From the NCBI RefSeq assembly GCF_005981925.1, contig NZ_VBVX01000013.1, positions 1-44,445 on the forward strand: a DNA stretch of 44,445 nt, read 5' to 3'. Below are positions 15,265-23,506 of this stretch, piece by piece (the stretch's first letter is position 1; the number at the start of each line of letters is the position of its first letter). The DNA is from Streptomyces albidochromogenes (GTDB lineage: Bacteria > Actinomycetota > Actinomycetes > Streptomycetales > Streptomycetaceae). Position numbers and translations under genes: made by a program. The notes under the pieces were generated by a model. It was not told the origin of the DNA, did not search any database, and saw only the letters and a list, made by a program, of their open reading frames with translations.

Positions 15265-15848
15265 CCGGCGGGTCGGGCGGTGCCGGGGGGTCCGGCGGGT
15301 CCGGCGCGGTCGGCGGGTCCGGCGCGGTCGGCGGGTCCGGCGCGCAGGACGCGGCGCACGGGCAGCCGGGCACCCTCCGCCGGGGCCGTCACGAGACCGA
15401 GGACGAGCGGGCGGACCGGCTCTGGGCGGAGCTGCTGCAGGAACTGCGGGTCGCCCAGACCGGCGTACAGATCCTCTTCGGTTTCCTGCTGACCGTCGTC
15501 TTCCAGCCCCGTTTCACCGAGCTGTCCCCGACCGACAAGGACATCTACGTCGTCACGGTCGTGCTCGGCGCGGCGACGGTGGGCGCGCTCGTCGGCCCCG
15601 TGTCGCTGCACCGGCTGGTCACCGGCCGCCGGATCAAACCGCAGACGGTCAGGTGGGCGTCCCGCCTCACCGTTGTCGGCCTGGTGCTGCTGCTGTGCAC
15701 GATGGCGTCCGCGCTGCTGCTGATCCTGCGCGCGGTCCTGTACGACACCACCGCGCTGTGGCTGGTCGGCGGTCTGGTGCTGTGGTTCGTCCTGTGCTGG
15801 TTCGTCCTGCCGGCCTGGGCCCGGCACGCCAGTGCGGGCAGGAACTGA
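15261..15848 (+). CDS. DUF6328 family membrane protein
   Basis: 195 residues. The Gly/Ser-rich head (1-28, GGSGAV repeats) is followed by a charged segment, RADRLWAELLQELRVAQTGVQ, and four hydrophobic segments ending near LWFVLCWFVLPAWA. The charged segment joined to LFGFLLTVVFQPRF is the family hallmark. Function is unknown. The start overlaps the preceding stop by 4 bp. The repeat-bearing head may vary in length between strains. It is convergent with the DEAD-box helicase gene, 63 bp apart. Confidence 0.82.
   Translation: MTGGSGGAGGSGGSGAVGGSGAVGGSGAQDAAHGQPGTLRRGRHETEDERADRLWAELLQELRVAQTGVQILFGFLLTVVFQPRFTELSPTDKDIYVVTVVLGAATVGALVGPVSLHRLVTGRRIKPQTVRWASRLTVVGLVLLLCTMASALLLILRAVLYDTTALWLVGGLVLWFVLCWFVLPAWARHASAGRN
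15294..15343 (+). repeat. 18-bp in-frame tandem repeat (2.8 copies)
   Basis: GGCGGGTCCGGCGCGGTC occurs at 15294-15311 and 15312-15329, followed by a 14-bp partial copy. It encodes GGSGAV. The identical units suggest recent slippage, and length change keeps the frame. Confidence 0.85.
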
Positions 15849-15883
15849 CCGAAGCCACTCCCTGCCCGCACTGTCACGCGTTC

Positions 15884-15919
15884 CTGCCGTGCTTACGCCG
15901 TTCTGCCGTGCTTACGCCG
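15884..15919. repeat. 17-bp direct repeat across the helicase stop codon
   Basis: CTGCCGTGCTTACGCCG is found at 15884-15900 and 15903-15919, two bases apart. The second copy includes the helicase stop (15912-15914). A short duplication at the gene end. Confidence 0.8.
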
Positions 15920-17447
15920 CGCCGCCACTGCTCCGGCCCGCCGCGCTGCCCGTGCCGCTGCCGCCGTAGGACCGGCGGCGCGCCTGCGCCGGAGCGCTGC
16001 GGCGCCCGCGCTGCGAGGACGCGCTGCGGGCCGGGCGCTCGCGGACCGGCGAGGAGATGACGACGGGCACGCCGGACGGCGCCTGCGCGCCGGTGATCCG
16101 GCTCAGCTCGGCGTCGCCCGAGCGGACCTGCGCGGTCTGCGGGGTGATGCCCGCGGCCTGCATCAGGCGGGACATCTCACGGCGCTGGTTGGGCTGCACC
16201 AGCGTGACGACGCTGCCGGACTCGCCCGCGCGGGCGGTACGGCCGCCGCGGTGCAGGTAGTCCTTGTGGTCGGTCGGCGGGTCGACGTTGACGACCAGGT
16301 CGAGGTTGTCGACGTGGATGCCGCGCGCCGCGACGTTGGTCGCCACCAGCACGGTCACATGCCCGCTCTTGAACTGGTCGAGCGTGCGGGTCCGCTGCGG
16401 CTGCGACTTCCCGCCGTGCAGCGCGGCCGCCCGTACACCGCTGGCCAGCAGGTCCCGGGTCAGCCGGTCCACCGCGTGCTTGGTGTCCAGGAACATGATC
16501 ACCTTGCCGTCGCGGGCGGCGATCTCGGTGGCCGTGGCCTGCTTGTCGGCGGGGTGGACGTGCAGCAGGTGGTGCTCCATCGTCGTCACCGCGCCCTGAG
16601 CGGCGTCGACCGAGTGGACCACCGGGTCGGTCAGGTAGTTGCGCACCAGCTTGTCGACATTGCGGTCCAGGGTGGCCGAGAACAGCATCGTCTGGCCCTC
16701 GGGCGCGACCTGCTGGAGCAGCTCGGTGACCTGCGGCATGAAGCCCATGTCGGTCATCTGGTCGGCCTCGTCCAGCACCGTGATCTTCACCTGGTCCAGG
16801 CGGCAGTCACGACGGTCGATGAGGTCCTTGAGCCGGCCCGGGGTCGCTACGACGACCTCGGCCCCGGTGCGCAGCGCGCCGGCCTGGCGGCCGATCGACA
16901 TGCCGCCGACGACCGTGGCCAGCCGCAGCCGCACGGCGCGGGCGTACGGCGTCAGGGCGTCGGTCACCTGCTGCGCGAGCTCACGGGTGGGTACGAGCAC
17001 CAGCGCCAGCGGCTGGCGCGGCTCGGCGCGCCGGCCGGCCGTCCTGGCCAGCAGCGCGAGCCCGAAGGCGAGCGTCTTGCCGGAGCCGGTGCGGCCGCGG
17101 CCCAGGACGTCGCGCCCGGTCAGCGTGTTCGGCAGGGTGGCGGCCTGGATCGGGAACGGCACGGTCACGCCCTGCGCGGTGAGCGCCGCGAGCAGCGCCG
17201 CGGGCATGTCGAGCTGGTCGAACGCCTCGACCGCCGGCAGCGCCGGCGAGGTGCCGACCGGCAGGGCGAACTCGCCCTGCGGTCCGGACGAGCGGCGCTG
17301 GGAGGACCGGCCGGAGTAGCCGGCCGAGCGGCTGGGGGCGGCGGGGCGGAAATGCTCGCCGCGGTCGCTGCTGCGACCGGCGTGGTTGCCGCCGGCGCGG
17401 GTACGGGCGAATCGTTCACGGTCGGTGGAACGTGCTGCGCGGTTCAT
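15912..17447 (-). CDS. DEAD-box ATP-dependent RNA helicase
   Basis: 511 residues. After a basic, Ser/Arg-rich head (1-70) come the Q motif (FDQLDMP...PFPIQAATLP, about 76-106), Walker A GRGRTGSGKT (116-125), PTRELAQQ, ATPGRL, DEAD box LDEADQ (225-230), SAT (257-259) and motif VI HRGGRTARAG. The C-terminal tail is again Arg/Ser/Gly-rich, a typical RNA-binding extension. It unwinds structured RNA, plausibly in the cold. The ATG at 17447 follows GGAGGG. It sits just downstream of a cold-shock protein gene on the same strand, separated by a terminator, which supports a joint role in cold adaptation or RNA remodelling. Confidence 0.95.
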   Translation of the reverse strand: MNRAARSTDRERFARTRAGGNHAGRSSDRGEHFRPAAPSRSAGYSGRSSQRRSSGPQGEFALPVGTSPALPAVEAFDQLDMPAALLAALTAQGVTVPFPIQAATLPNTLTGRDVLGRGRTGSGKTLAFGLALLARTAGRRAEPRQPLALVLVPTRELAQQVTDALTPYARAVRLRLATVVGGMSIGRQAGALRTGAEVVVATPGRLKDLIDRRDCRLDQVKITVLDEADQMTDMGFMPQVTELLQQVAPEGQTMLFSATLDRNVDKLVRNYLTDPVVHSVDAAQGAVTTMEHHLLHVHPADKQATATEIAARDGKVIMFLDTKHAVDRLTRDLLASGVRAAALHGGKSQPQRTRTLDQFKSGHVTVLVATNVAARGIHVDNLDLVVNVDPPTDHKDYLHRGGRTARAGESGSVVTLVQPNQRREMSRLMQAAGITPQTAQVRSGDAELSRITGAQAPSGVPVVISSPVRERPARSASSQRGRRSAPAQARRRSYGGSGTGSAAGRSSGGAA

Positions 17448-17778
17448 GTGAACCCTCCTCGATGGGCACGTATCGAGGAATCCCGGGCAGCGGTGACCAC
17501 GCGGGTGACCGTTGCAAGGAATCGCAAGAACGAGCCGATAATTAAAAAGCCGAAATGAAGCCGGTGGAAAGGTTTGAATTCCTTTGTGCCGGGAGCTTCG
17601 AAGTGGCTGCAGTCCGCACAGAAGAAAGCGCGGACGGGGCGGGGCGACGAGAATCGTGGCCGGCCGCTCAGGAGTCGGCCGCGCGATAGGGGCGGCCGAG
17701 TCGGGGCAACGATTCAAAGCAACGAGACGGGGCCCGCACCCTCAGGTGCGGGCCCCGACCGTGTGGTACGCGTCAGCG
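17448..17778. promoter_or_regulatory. Helicase upstream region with AT-rich patch and csp terminator
   Basis: 331 bp without a gene. It contains the csp terminator (17728-17757) and, nearer the helicase, an AT-rich patch (about 17535-17585) exceptional for this genome. On the minus strand this includes TTTTTAATTAT, a candidate -10 region, leaving a long leader before the helicase. No other element was recognised. Confidence 0.45.
17728..17757 (-). terminator. Strong terminator after cold-shock gene
   Basis: Perfect 13-bp stem CGGGGCCCGCACC / GGTGCGGGCCCCG with a 4-nt loop, 21 bp after the csp stop. The transcript then has a moderately T-rich stretch (CTCGTTGCTTTG). Confidence 0.85.
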
Positions 17779-17982
17779 TCAGGCGGGAACGATGTTCTCG
17801 GCCTGCGGGCCCTTCTGGCCCTGCGTGACGTCGAAGGTCACCTTCTGGCCTTCCTGGAGCTCACGGAAGCCCTGGGTGGCGATGTTGGAGTAGTGGGCGA
17901 AGACGTCGGCGCCGCCACCCTCCTGCTCGATGAAGCCGAAGCCCTTTTCAGCGTTGAACCACTTCACGGTGCCAGAAGCCAT
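17779..17982 (-). CDS. Cold-shock protein (CspA family)
   Basis: 67 residues, the standard length of a single cold-shock domain. RNP1 KGFGFIEQ (13-20) and RNP2 DVFAH (26-30) are intact, as is the opening ASGTVKWFN. It binds single-stranded RNA/DNA and melts RNA structure. The ATG at 17982 follows AAAGGAG at 7 bp, so in-frame upstream ATGs are not needed. A long leader with a stable hairpin lies upstream, as in cold-induced csp mRNAs. The gene ends in a strong terminator, with the DEAD-box helicase beyond it. Confidence 0.97.
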   Translation of the reverse strand: MASGTVKWFNAEKGFGFIEQEGGGADVFAHYSNIATQGFRELQEGQKVTFDVTQGQKGPQAENIVPA

Positions 17983-18083
17983 GTCATTCTCCTTTGGAGC
18001 AGTGCCGGAGACCGCCCTGTGCGGAATCCGAGTCGCGTTGCCGCGATGATTGCCCCGTCCGGAACAAAGCACCGGAAATACGA

Positions 18084-18118
18084 AAGTGCGCCCGCAACGG
18101 TGTGTCGCGGGAGCACTT
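18084..18118 (-). promoter_or_regulatory. Hairpin in the cold-shock gene leader
   Basis: AAGTGC-G-CCCGC (18084-18095) pairs with GCGGG-A-GCACTT (18107-18118): 11 of 12 bp with one G/A mismatch and an 11-nt loop, about 100 nt before the csp start. Further upstream on the minus strand, TGCTACTGT (about 18150-18158) is a candidate extended -10, which would put this hairpin inside the transcript. Confidence 0.5.
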
Positions 18119-18253
18119 GAAGTTTGGGAACCACAACTGCAACTGAGATCAACAGTAGCACGGTGCGGCGGACTCGCCAGAGGTCTTTCGTCACATCTGC
18201 CGTGGCGCTATAAACCCTCCACGCCCGCCGCTTTAAATTCTATAGCTGCCGCA

Positions 18254-18589
18254 CTAGGTATTTTGCTCGCGCAGTTGCTCGTTGATGCGCAGGGCGTCTT
18301 CCAGCTGGTCCTCGAGGATCACGATGCGGCAGGCGGCGTCGATGGGGGTGCCCTGGTCGACCAGTTCGCGGGCGCGGGCGGCCACGCGCAGCTGGTAACG
18401 GGAGTAGCGGCGGTGGCCGCCCTCCGAACGCAACGGGGTGATCAGCCGTGCTTCGCCGATGGCCCGCAGGAAGGCGGGGGTCGTACCGATCATCTCGGCG
18501 GCCCGGCCCATGGTGTACGCGGGGAAGTCGTCGTCGTCGAAGCGGTCGGCCTTGGAGGTCCGATGGGTCTGAGCGGTCACTTGCACCAT
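18254..18589 (-). CDS. Small MerR-like helix-turn-helix regulator
   Basis: 111 residues. A MerR-type winged helix spans about 25-68: YTMGRAAEMIGTTPAFLRAIGEARLITPLRSEGGHRRYS by positions, with the GGHRRY wing. A short helical C-terminus (84-110, ILEDQLEDALRINEQLREQN) looks like a dimerising coiled coil. There is no effector domain and no metal-binding cysteine, which sets it apart from metal sensors. It is divergent from the glutamine synthetase-like gene and lies upstream of csp on the same strand. The target is unknown; csp or its own promoter is a guess from position. An AT-rich stretch follows its stop codon. Confidence 0.85.
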   Translation of the reverse strand: MVQVTAQTHRTSKADRFDDDDFPAYTMGRAAEMIGTTPAFLRAIGEARLITPLRSEGGHRRYSRYQLRVAARARELVDQGTPIDAACRIVILEDQLEDALRINEQLREQNT

Positions 18590-18876
18590 CTTCTGTAGCG
18601 CGCGGGGCGGACACTACGAGTGTGGCATGTCTGCTCCGGCCGTGGCAGATTTTCCCCCGCCGGCGCCCGAACACGGGTCCGTCCGGGCGCGCCGTGGGCA
18701 GTATGGGAGACAGCGGCGGACGGGCGGACACGGGCGTTCACCCGTACGGCGCCCGATGTCGGCCACGGGGGCCGCAACGTGTTGGTAACCGTGTGGTGGG
18801 ATGCTCGGGTGCCCCGACGTGCGTCCGAGGCGTGGGAGCAGGCGGCTTGACCGGCAAGGATGGGTAGGAAGACCAG

Positions 18877-20238
18877 ATGGATAAGCAGCAGGAATTCGTG
18901 CTCCGTACGCTCGAGGAGCGCGACATCCGGTTCGTGCGCCTGTGGTTCACCGACGTGCTCGGCTTCCTGAAGTCGGTCGCGGTGGCCCCGGCCGAGCTTG
19001 AGCAGGCGTTCGACGAGGGCATCGGCTTCGACGGCTCCGCGATCGAGGGCTTCGCCCGCGTGTACGAGTCGGACATGATCGCCAAGCCGGACCCGAGCAC
19101 CTTCCAGATCCTGCCGTGGCGGGCCGAGGCCCCGGGCACGGCCCGGATGTTCTGCGACATCCTGATGCCGGACGGCTCGCCGTCCTTCGCGGACCCCCGG
19201 TACGTACTGAAGCGCATCCTCGCCAAGACCTCGGACCTGGGCTTCACCTTCTACACCCACCCCGAGATCGAGTTCTTCCTGCTGAAGAACAAGCCGCTCG
19301 ACGGCACCCGGCCCACCCCGGCCGACAACTCGGGCTACTTCGACCACACCCCGCAGAACGTCGGCATGGACTTCCGCCGCCAGGCGATCACCATGCTGGA
19401 GTCCATGGGCATCTCGGTCGAGTTCAGCCACCACGAGGGCGCCCCCGGCCAGCAGGAGATCGACCTGCGGTACGCCGACGCGCTCTCGACGGCCGACAAC
19501 ATCATGACGTTCCGCCTGGTCATGAAGCAGGTCGCGCTGGAGCAGGGCGTCCAGGCCACCTTCATGCCGAAGCCGTTCTCGGAGTACCCCGGCTCCGGCA
19601 TGCACACCCACCTCTCCCTCTTCGAGGGCGACCGCAACGCCTTCTACGAGTCGGGCTCCGAGTACCAGCTCTCCAAGGTCGGCCGGTCCTTCATCGCGGG
19701 CCTCCTCAAGCACGCCGCGGAGATCTCCGCCGTCACCAACCAGTGGGTGAACTCCTACAAGCGCATCTGGGGCGGCTCCACCCGCACGGCCGGCTCCGGC
19801 GGCGAGGCGCCCTCGTACATCTGCTGGGGCCACAACAACCGCTCCGCGCTGATCCGCGTCCCCATGTACAAGCCGGGCAAGACCGGCTCGGCGCGCGTCG
19901 AGGTCCGCTCGATCGACTCCGGCGCGAACCCGTACCTGACGTACGCCGTCCTGCTCGCCGCCGGCCTCAAGGGCATCGAGGAGGGCTACGAGCTCCCGCC
20001 GGGCGCCGACGACGACGTCTGGGCCCTGTCCGACGCCGAGCGCCGCGCGATGGGCATCGAGCCCCTGCCGCAGAACCTCGGCGAGGCGATCGCCCTGATG
20101 GAACGCAGCGAACTGGTCGCCGAGACGCTGGGCGAGCACGTCTTCGACTTCTTCCTGCGCAACAAGAAGCAGGAGTGGGAGGAGTACCGCTCGGAGGTCA
20201 CCGCCTTCGAGCTCCGCAAGAACCTGCCGGTGCTGTAG
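18877..20238 (+). CDS. glnA2: Glutamine synthetase-family ligase, GlnA2 type (likely gamma-glutamylpolyamine synthetase)
   Basis: 453 residues, the length of GSI-type enzymes. Conserved GS motifs are GFDGSAIEGF (50-59), PEIEFFLL, HHEGAPGQQEIDLRY, the ATP-site run KPFSEYPGSGMHTHLSL and NRSALIRVP. The sequence closely matches what I know of Streptomyces GlnA2, which in S. coelicolor has been reported to glutamylate polyamines rather than make glutamine. A Tyr (371, in GYELPP) lies where GSI enzymes carry the adenylylated Tyr. AGGAAG precedes the ATG. It is monocistronic, ended by a terminator; glnE lies 3.3 kb downstream. No GlnR box was recognised upstream. Whether it makes glutamine cannot be settled by eye. 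Confidence 0.92.
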   Translation: MDKQQEFVLRTLEERDIRFVRLWFTDVLGFLKSVAVAPAELEQAFDEGIGFDGSAIEGFARVYESDMIAKPDPSTFQILPWRAEAPGTARMFCDILMPDGSPSFADPRYVLKRILAKTSDLGFTFYTHPEIEFFLLKNKPLDGTRPTPADNSGYFDHTPQNVGMDFRRQAITMLESMGISVEFSHHEGAPGQQEIDLRYADALSTADNIMTFRLVMKQVALEQGVQATFMPKPFSEYPGSGMHTHLSLFEGDRNAFYESGSEYQLSKVGRSFIAGLLKHAAEISAVTNQWVNSYKRIWGGSTRTAGSGGEAPSYICWGHNNRSALIRVPMYKPGKTGSARVEVRSIDSGANPYLTYAVLLAAGLKGIEEGYELPPGADDDVWALSDAERRAMGIEPLPQNLGEAIALMERSELVAETLGEHVFDFFLRNKKQEWEEYRSEVTAFELRKNLPVL

Positions 20239-20336
20239 CCGCGGGTCGGCGTCTCTGCCTGCCCCGGGCCGTCTCCGGGCCGTCCGGCGCGGGGACGGCC
20301 GCCTCGTACCGGCTGCGTCGGTGCCGGGGCCCCTGA

Positions 20337-20366
20337 CCCGCCGGCCCGGTGGCCCGGTCCGGCGGG
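20337..20366. terminator. Bidirectional terminator, glnA2 / PNPOx
   Basis: CCCGCCGG (20337-20344) pairs with CCGGCGGG (20359-20366), lying between two convergent genes just before the PNPOx stop. Confidence 0.55.
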
Positions 20367-20372
20367 AAGCCG

Positions 20373-20900
20373 TCAGCCGAACAGCCAGCGGGTCTGGCTG
20401 TAGACGTCCTTGCCGAAGCCGAACGCCGCGACGGGCGCCACGCGGAACACCACCGCCCGGTCGCCCTCGCCGTGGAACGCCCCGTCCCGCACGTCGAAGT
20501 GCCACTCGGGGCCGTACTTCGCCTCGTACGCCGCCGCCAGGCGCCGCAGCCGCGGCTCGTCGCTCTCCCGTACCGCCCTGCCCTCGACCACGAGGTCGAA
20601 GCCCTCGTGCAGGGTGTTGGCGCCCGTGGTGAGGACGACGTGCGGGTTGCCCGCGAGGTTCTTCGCCTTGCGCTCAGCCGGGCCCGTGCAGAAGTACAGG
20701 GCGTCGTCCTGCCAGACGGCCAGCAGCGGGGTGACGTGGGGGCGGCCGTCCGGGCGTACGGTCGTCAGCCAGAACAGCTCGGCCGATTCCAGGCGCGGCA
20801 CCGCCTCGGACCACGGGGTGGCGCTCGCGTTCTGCTCGCTGTAGCGGCTGTCCAGGTCCGTGCGCGGTTGCGGGGTGTCCTTGTCGCTCTGCTCGTCCAT
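20373..20900 (-). CDS. Pyridoxamine 5'-phosphate oxidase-fold (split-barrel) protein
   Basis: 175 residues with the flavin-reductase-like split barrel: FWLTTVRPDGRPHVTPLLAVW, then DALYFCTGPAERKAKNLAGNPHVVLTTG and a C-terminal AVVFRVAPVAAFGFGKD. This is the pattern of actinobacterial PNPOx-like proteins that bind FMN or F420 and reduce small molecules. The residues needed to make pyridoxal phosphate itself cannot be checked by eye, so no pathway is assigned. It is convergent with glnA2 and upstream of nothing obvious; the PIG-L gene starts far away on the same strand and ends 76 bp before it. Confidence 0.87.
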   Translation of the reverse strand: MDEQSDKDTPQPRTDLDSRYSEQNASATPWSEAVPRLESAELFWLTTVRPDGRPHVTPLLAVWQDDALYFCTGPAERKAKNLAGNPHVVLTTGANTLHEGFDLVVEGRAVRESDEPRLRRLAAAYEAKYGPEWHFDVRDGAFHGEGDRAVVFRVAPVAAFGFGKDVYSQTRWLFG

Positions 20901-20975
20901 GGCGCCTGCCTCCCGTTCGCGGTCCGTCTTCCTTCCTCACCTCTCAGGAAGACAGACCGCGCGCGGAAGCGAAAC

Positions 20976-23183
20976 TCAGCGGACGGGCGGAGCGGGCCTC
21001 GTCGTGACCGGCGCCGGGCCGACCGGCTGCCAGGCGGCGGCCCCGCCGTCGCTCCAGTGCAGGCGGCCGTCGAGCGCCACCGCCGCGACGGAGGGGTGGC
21101 CCGCCGCGTCCGTCGTGGCCGCGGGAGCGCCGCCGAAGAGGAAGCCGCCCCGGGCCCACCGGGGCGCGGCACCGGTCCCCGGCGCCGGGAGTTCGGCCGT
21201 GCCGAGGCGGCCCGAGCCGTCCCGCGCCGCCAGCAGGCCGTCCGCGGCGCTCACCGCGCCGTGGCCCGCCCGGCCCCCCAGGTCGGCCACCGCGCCGGCC
21301 GGGGCCGCCGCCGGGACCGCGCCGGAGGAGGAACCGGCGGTGAAGCGGACGGCGCGGACCTCGCCGGAGCCGGGCTCGCGGAAGTACAGGCGTACGCCGT
21401 CGCCGTCCGCCCGGACGGTGGGCGGCAGCGGCGTCGAGGGCAGGGCCGCGGGCACCGGACCGCGCAGCGGGGCGCCGGGGGCGTCCTGGGTCCACACGAC
21501 GGTCGAGGTGAGGGTCTGGGCGAAGACGTAACCGCGCCCCTCGCTGTCGACGGCGGCCGTCGGGTCGCCGAACACCTGCCGGCCACCGAGCGCCTGCCAG
21601 GGCGCCCAGCCGCCGCCGGGCAGCTGCGTGCGCGAGCTGAGGCCGTGCCCGCCGTCGCGCAGGTACACCGTCGCGCGGCCCTCGCGGTCCACCGTCACCG
21701 CCGGGGCGCTGATGTCCAGCGAGCCCGGCGCGTGCGCCGCGTGCGGCATGCCCAGGGACCGCCAGGGGCCGAAGGACCCGCCCACGGCGCTCTGCACGGC
21801 GGTGACGACGTCCCGGCGGTAGCCGGCCGGTCCGTCGAACGCGGTGCGGGTGCCGAAGAGGGCGATGCGGCCGTCGGGCAGCTTGGCCGAGGTGACGCCG
21901 CTGTCCAGGCCGGTGCCGCCGAGCAGCGCCGGACCGGTCCAGGCCGGCTGGGAGTCGGCCCCCGCGCCCGGCGCGCGGTGCCAGACCGCGAGGCGGGTGT
22001 CCAGTACGGAGAACGCCCACAGCTCGCCCTCGCGCGCCCCGCTCTGCAGCCAGGAGGTGCTGGTGTTGCGCGAGTGACGTATGCCGTACACCCAGCCGGG
22101 GCCCGTGGGCCGCCCCGCCACCTTGCGGTCGCCGCAGCCGGCCTCCGCGTCGCAGTAGTTCGCCGGGTAGTCGGTCCAGGCGTACGTCTTCAGCGTGTGC
22201 AGCTTCTCCCGTACGGCGTCCGGGCCCAGCACGTGCGGGAGGCTGCCGTTGAGGTAGCCCAGGTAGTTCTGGACGGTGAAGTGCGGGTGGCCGCCGCTCC
22301 TGGCGTACTCGGTGAGCGCCAGCTGGGCGAACCGGGCCCCGTACATGTGGTCCTGGTGGTCGGGCAGCATGTGCGCCGTGGCCTCGCGGCCGTTCGTCGG
22401 GTCGAGCATCCGCACGTGCGTCGGCTGGAAGCGCTTCAGCAGGCCGGTGATCGTGCGGACGACCTCGTCCCTGGTGTACGCGAAGTCCTCCTTGACCGGG
22501 GTGTCGGCGGACAGCTCCGACTCCAGGGCCGGCACCCGGCCGTCCCACAGCCCGTGCAGGCTGTGCGGCCGGTCCGCCGCGCTCGCGCCCGCCTCGTGCA
22601 GCTGCACCCAGACCAGGCTCACCTCGGGGCGTGCCCTGAGCGTGTCCAGCTCCGCCCAGCCGCCGCCGTCGGTACGGATCGCCGAGCGCTGCCAGGGGCT
22701 CGTACGGTCTCCGGTGGCCATCTCGGCGTACGCGGCGCGTATGCCGTTCTGCCGGGCCTCGGCGTACCGCACCTTGTCGGGGGCGGGGAGCGGGACGCCC
22801 TCGTTCGCGCCGCCGCGGAAGGAGTTCACGCCGTCCGCCTCGCCCGCCGTCAGATAGACCGAGGTCAGGCTGTGGCCGGTGCGTACCGACTGGCTGAGGT
22901 CGGGGTTCATGAAGAACAGGTCGTCGTCCGGGTGGGACACGATCTGCATCACGGACTCACCGGCGGCGCGCACCGGCTCCGCCCGGCCGGCTCCGCCGTC
23001 CCGCCCGTCCCGGTCCGCCGGGTCGCCCGCCACCGTCCTGGCCGCCTTCGGCACGGGGGCCGCGAGGGGCACGGCGGGACGGGCGAGCTGGATGCCCGTC
23101 ACCGTCAGCAGCAGCGTCGCGAGGACGACGCTGGGCAGAGCGCGGCGCGGCAGGCGGAACGTACTGAGGGCCCTGGGCGGCAT
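20976..23183 (-). CDS. PIG-L family deacetylase with long C-terminal beta-rich domain
   Basis: 735 residues from the ATG at 23183. The signal or anchor is ALPSVVLATLLLTVTGIQL (about 15-33). The catalytic PIG-L (LmbE-like) domain has the zinc motif SHPDDD (83-88) and, downstream, LPDHQDHMYG supplying the second His set; these enzymes remove N-acetyl groups from amino sugars. A Cys pair (NYCDAEAGCG) probably forms a disulfide. From about residue 370 to the end, repeated W-containing units (WSVW-like, PWRSLG, WAPWQALGG, DGRLHWSDGG) suggest a beta-propeller that may bind polysaccharide. The protein is probably exported, so it may act on cell-wall or environmental glycans. It is divergent from glnE. 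Confidence 0.88.
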   Translation of the reverse strand: MPPRALSTFRLPRRALPSVVLATLLLTVTGIQLARPAVPLAAPVPKAARTVAGDPADRDGRDGGAGRAEPVRAAGESVMQIVSHPDDDLFFMNPDLSQSVRTGHSLTSVYLTAGEADGVNSFRGGANEGVPLPAPDKVRYAEARQNGIRAAYAEMATGDRTSPWQRSAIRTDGGGWAELDTLRARPEVSLVWVQLHEAGASAADRPHSLHGLWDGRVPALESELSADTPVKEDFAYTRDEVVRTITGLLKRFQPTHVRMLDPTNGREATAHMLPDHQDHMYGARFAQLALTEYARSGGHPHFTVQNYLGYLNGSLPHVLGPDAVREKLHTLKTYAWTDYPANYCDAEAGCGDRKVAGRPTGPGWVYGIRHSRNTSTSWLQSGAREGELWAFSVLDTRLAVWHRAPGAGADSQPAWTGPALLGGTGLDSGVTSAKLPDGRIALFGTRTAFDGPAGYRRDVVTAVQSAVGGSFGPWRSLGMPHAAHAPGSLDISAPAVTVDREGRATVYLRDGGHGLSSRTQLPGGGWAPWQALGGRQVFGDPTAAVDSEGRGYVFAQTLTSTVVWTQDAPGAPLRGPVPAALPSTPLPPTVRADGDGVRLYFREPGSGEVRAVRFTAGSSSGAVPAAAPAGAVADLGGRAGHGAVSAADGLLAARDGSGRLGTAELPAPGTGAAPRWARGGFLFGGAPAATTDAAGHPSVAAVALDGRLHWSDGGAAAWQPVGPAPVTTRPAPPVR

Positions 23184-23506
23184 AGGAAACGTGCTTTCGG
23201 TGTGCGGTGGTGCTGGTACGGGATGGGGTGCGCCCAGGACGGCGCTGATCATCGCGCAGACTGTGGAGCAGAAGTGAAGAGGGTTTCACGTGCCGCCCGG
23301 TTCACCGGCGCCCGGAACCGGTGATGTTGCGGATCTCACTGGCCTTCTCCGTCACAGCCCCGCTCCCTCGCGGCCCTGGTCACGCCCCCGCCGGCGGTCG
23401 CCGCGCCGGGCCGCGGGCCGTCCCGCGGCTCCTGCGGATAGGCTCGTGAGCCGGACCTTGACCGGGCGGTCGTACGGACCGTGGGACGGCCGGAGCGGGA
23501 GGCAGA
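23184..23506. promoter_or_regulatory. Divergent region, PIG-L / glnE, with glnE -10 candidate
   Basis: 323 bp without a gene. A good vegetative -10 box, TAGGCT, lies at 23439-23444, 63 bp before the glnE start; no obvious -35. The glnE ribosome site GGGAGG is near 23498. CCGGTT/AACCGG (23297-23302 / 23316-23321) can form a small hairpin. No GlnR or PhoP site was recognised. Confidence 0.5.

Noticed and set aside
15249..15370. GC-rich repeats as a CRISPR or minisatellite
   Set aside because: Units are 18 bp without spacers and are in frame with DUF6328.
17983..18072. N-terminally longer cold-shock protein
   Set aside because: The 67-residue form is the family length and has AAAGGAG; the upstream part is leader.
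18590..18876. GlnR box upstream of glnA2
   Set aside because: GTAACC near 18785 has no paired GAAAC at the right distance.
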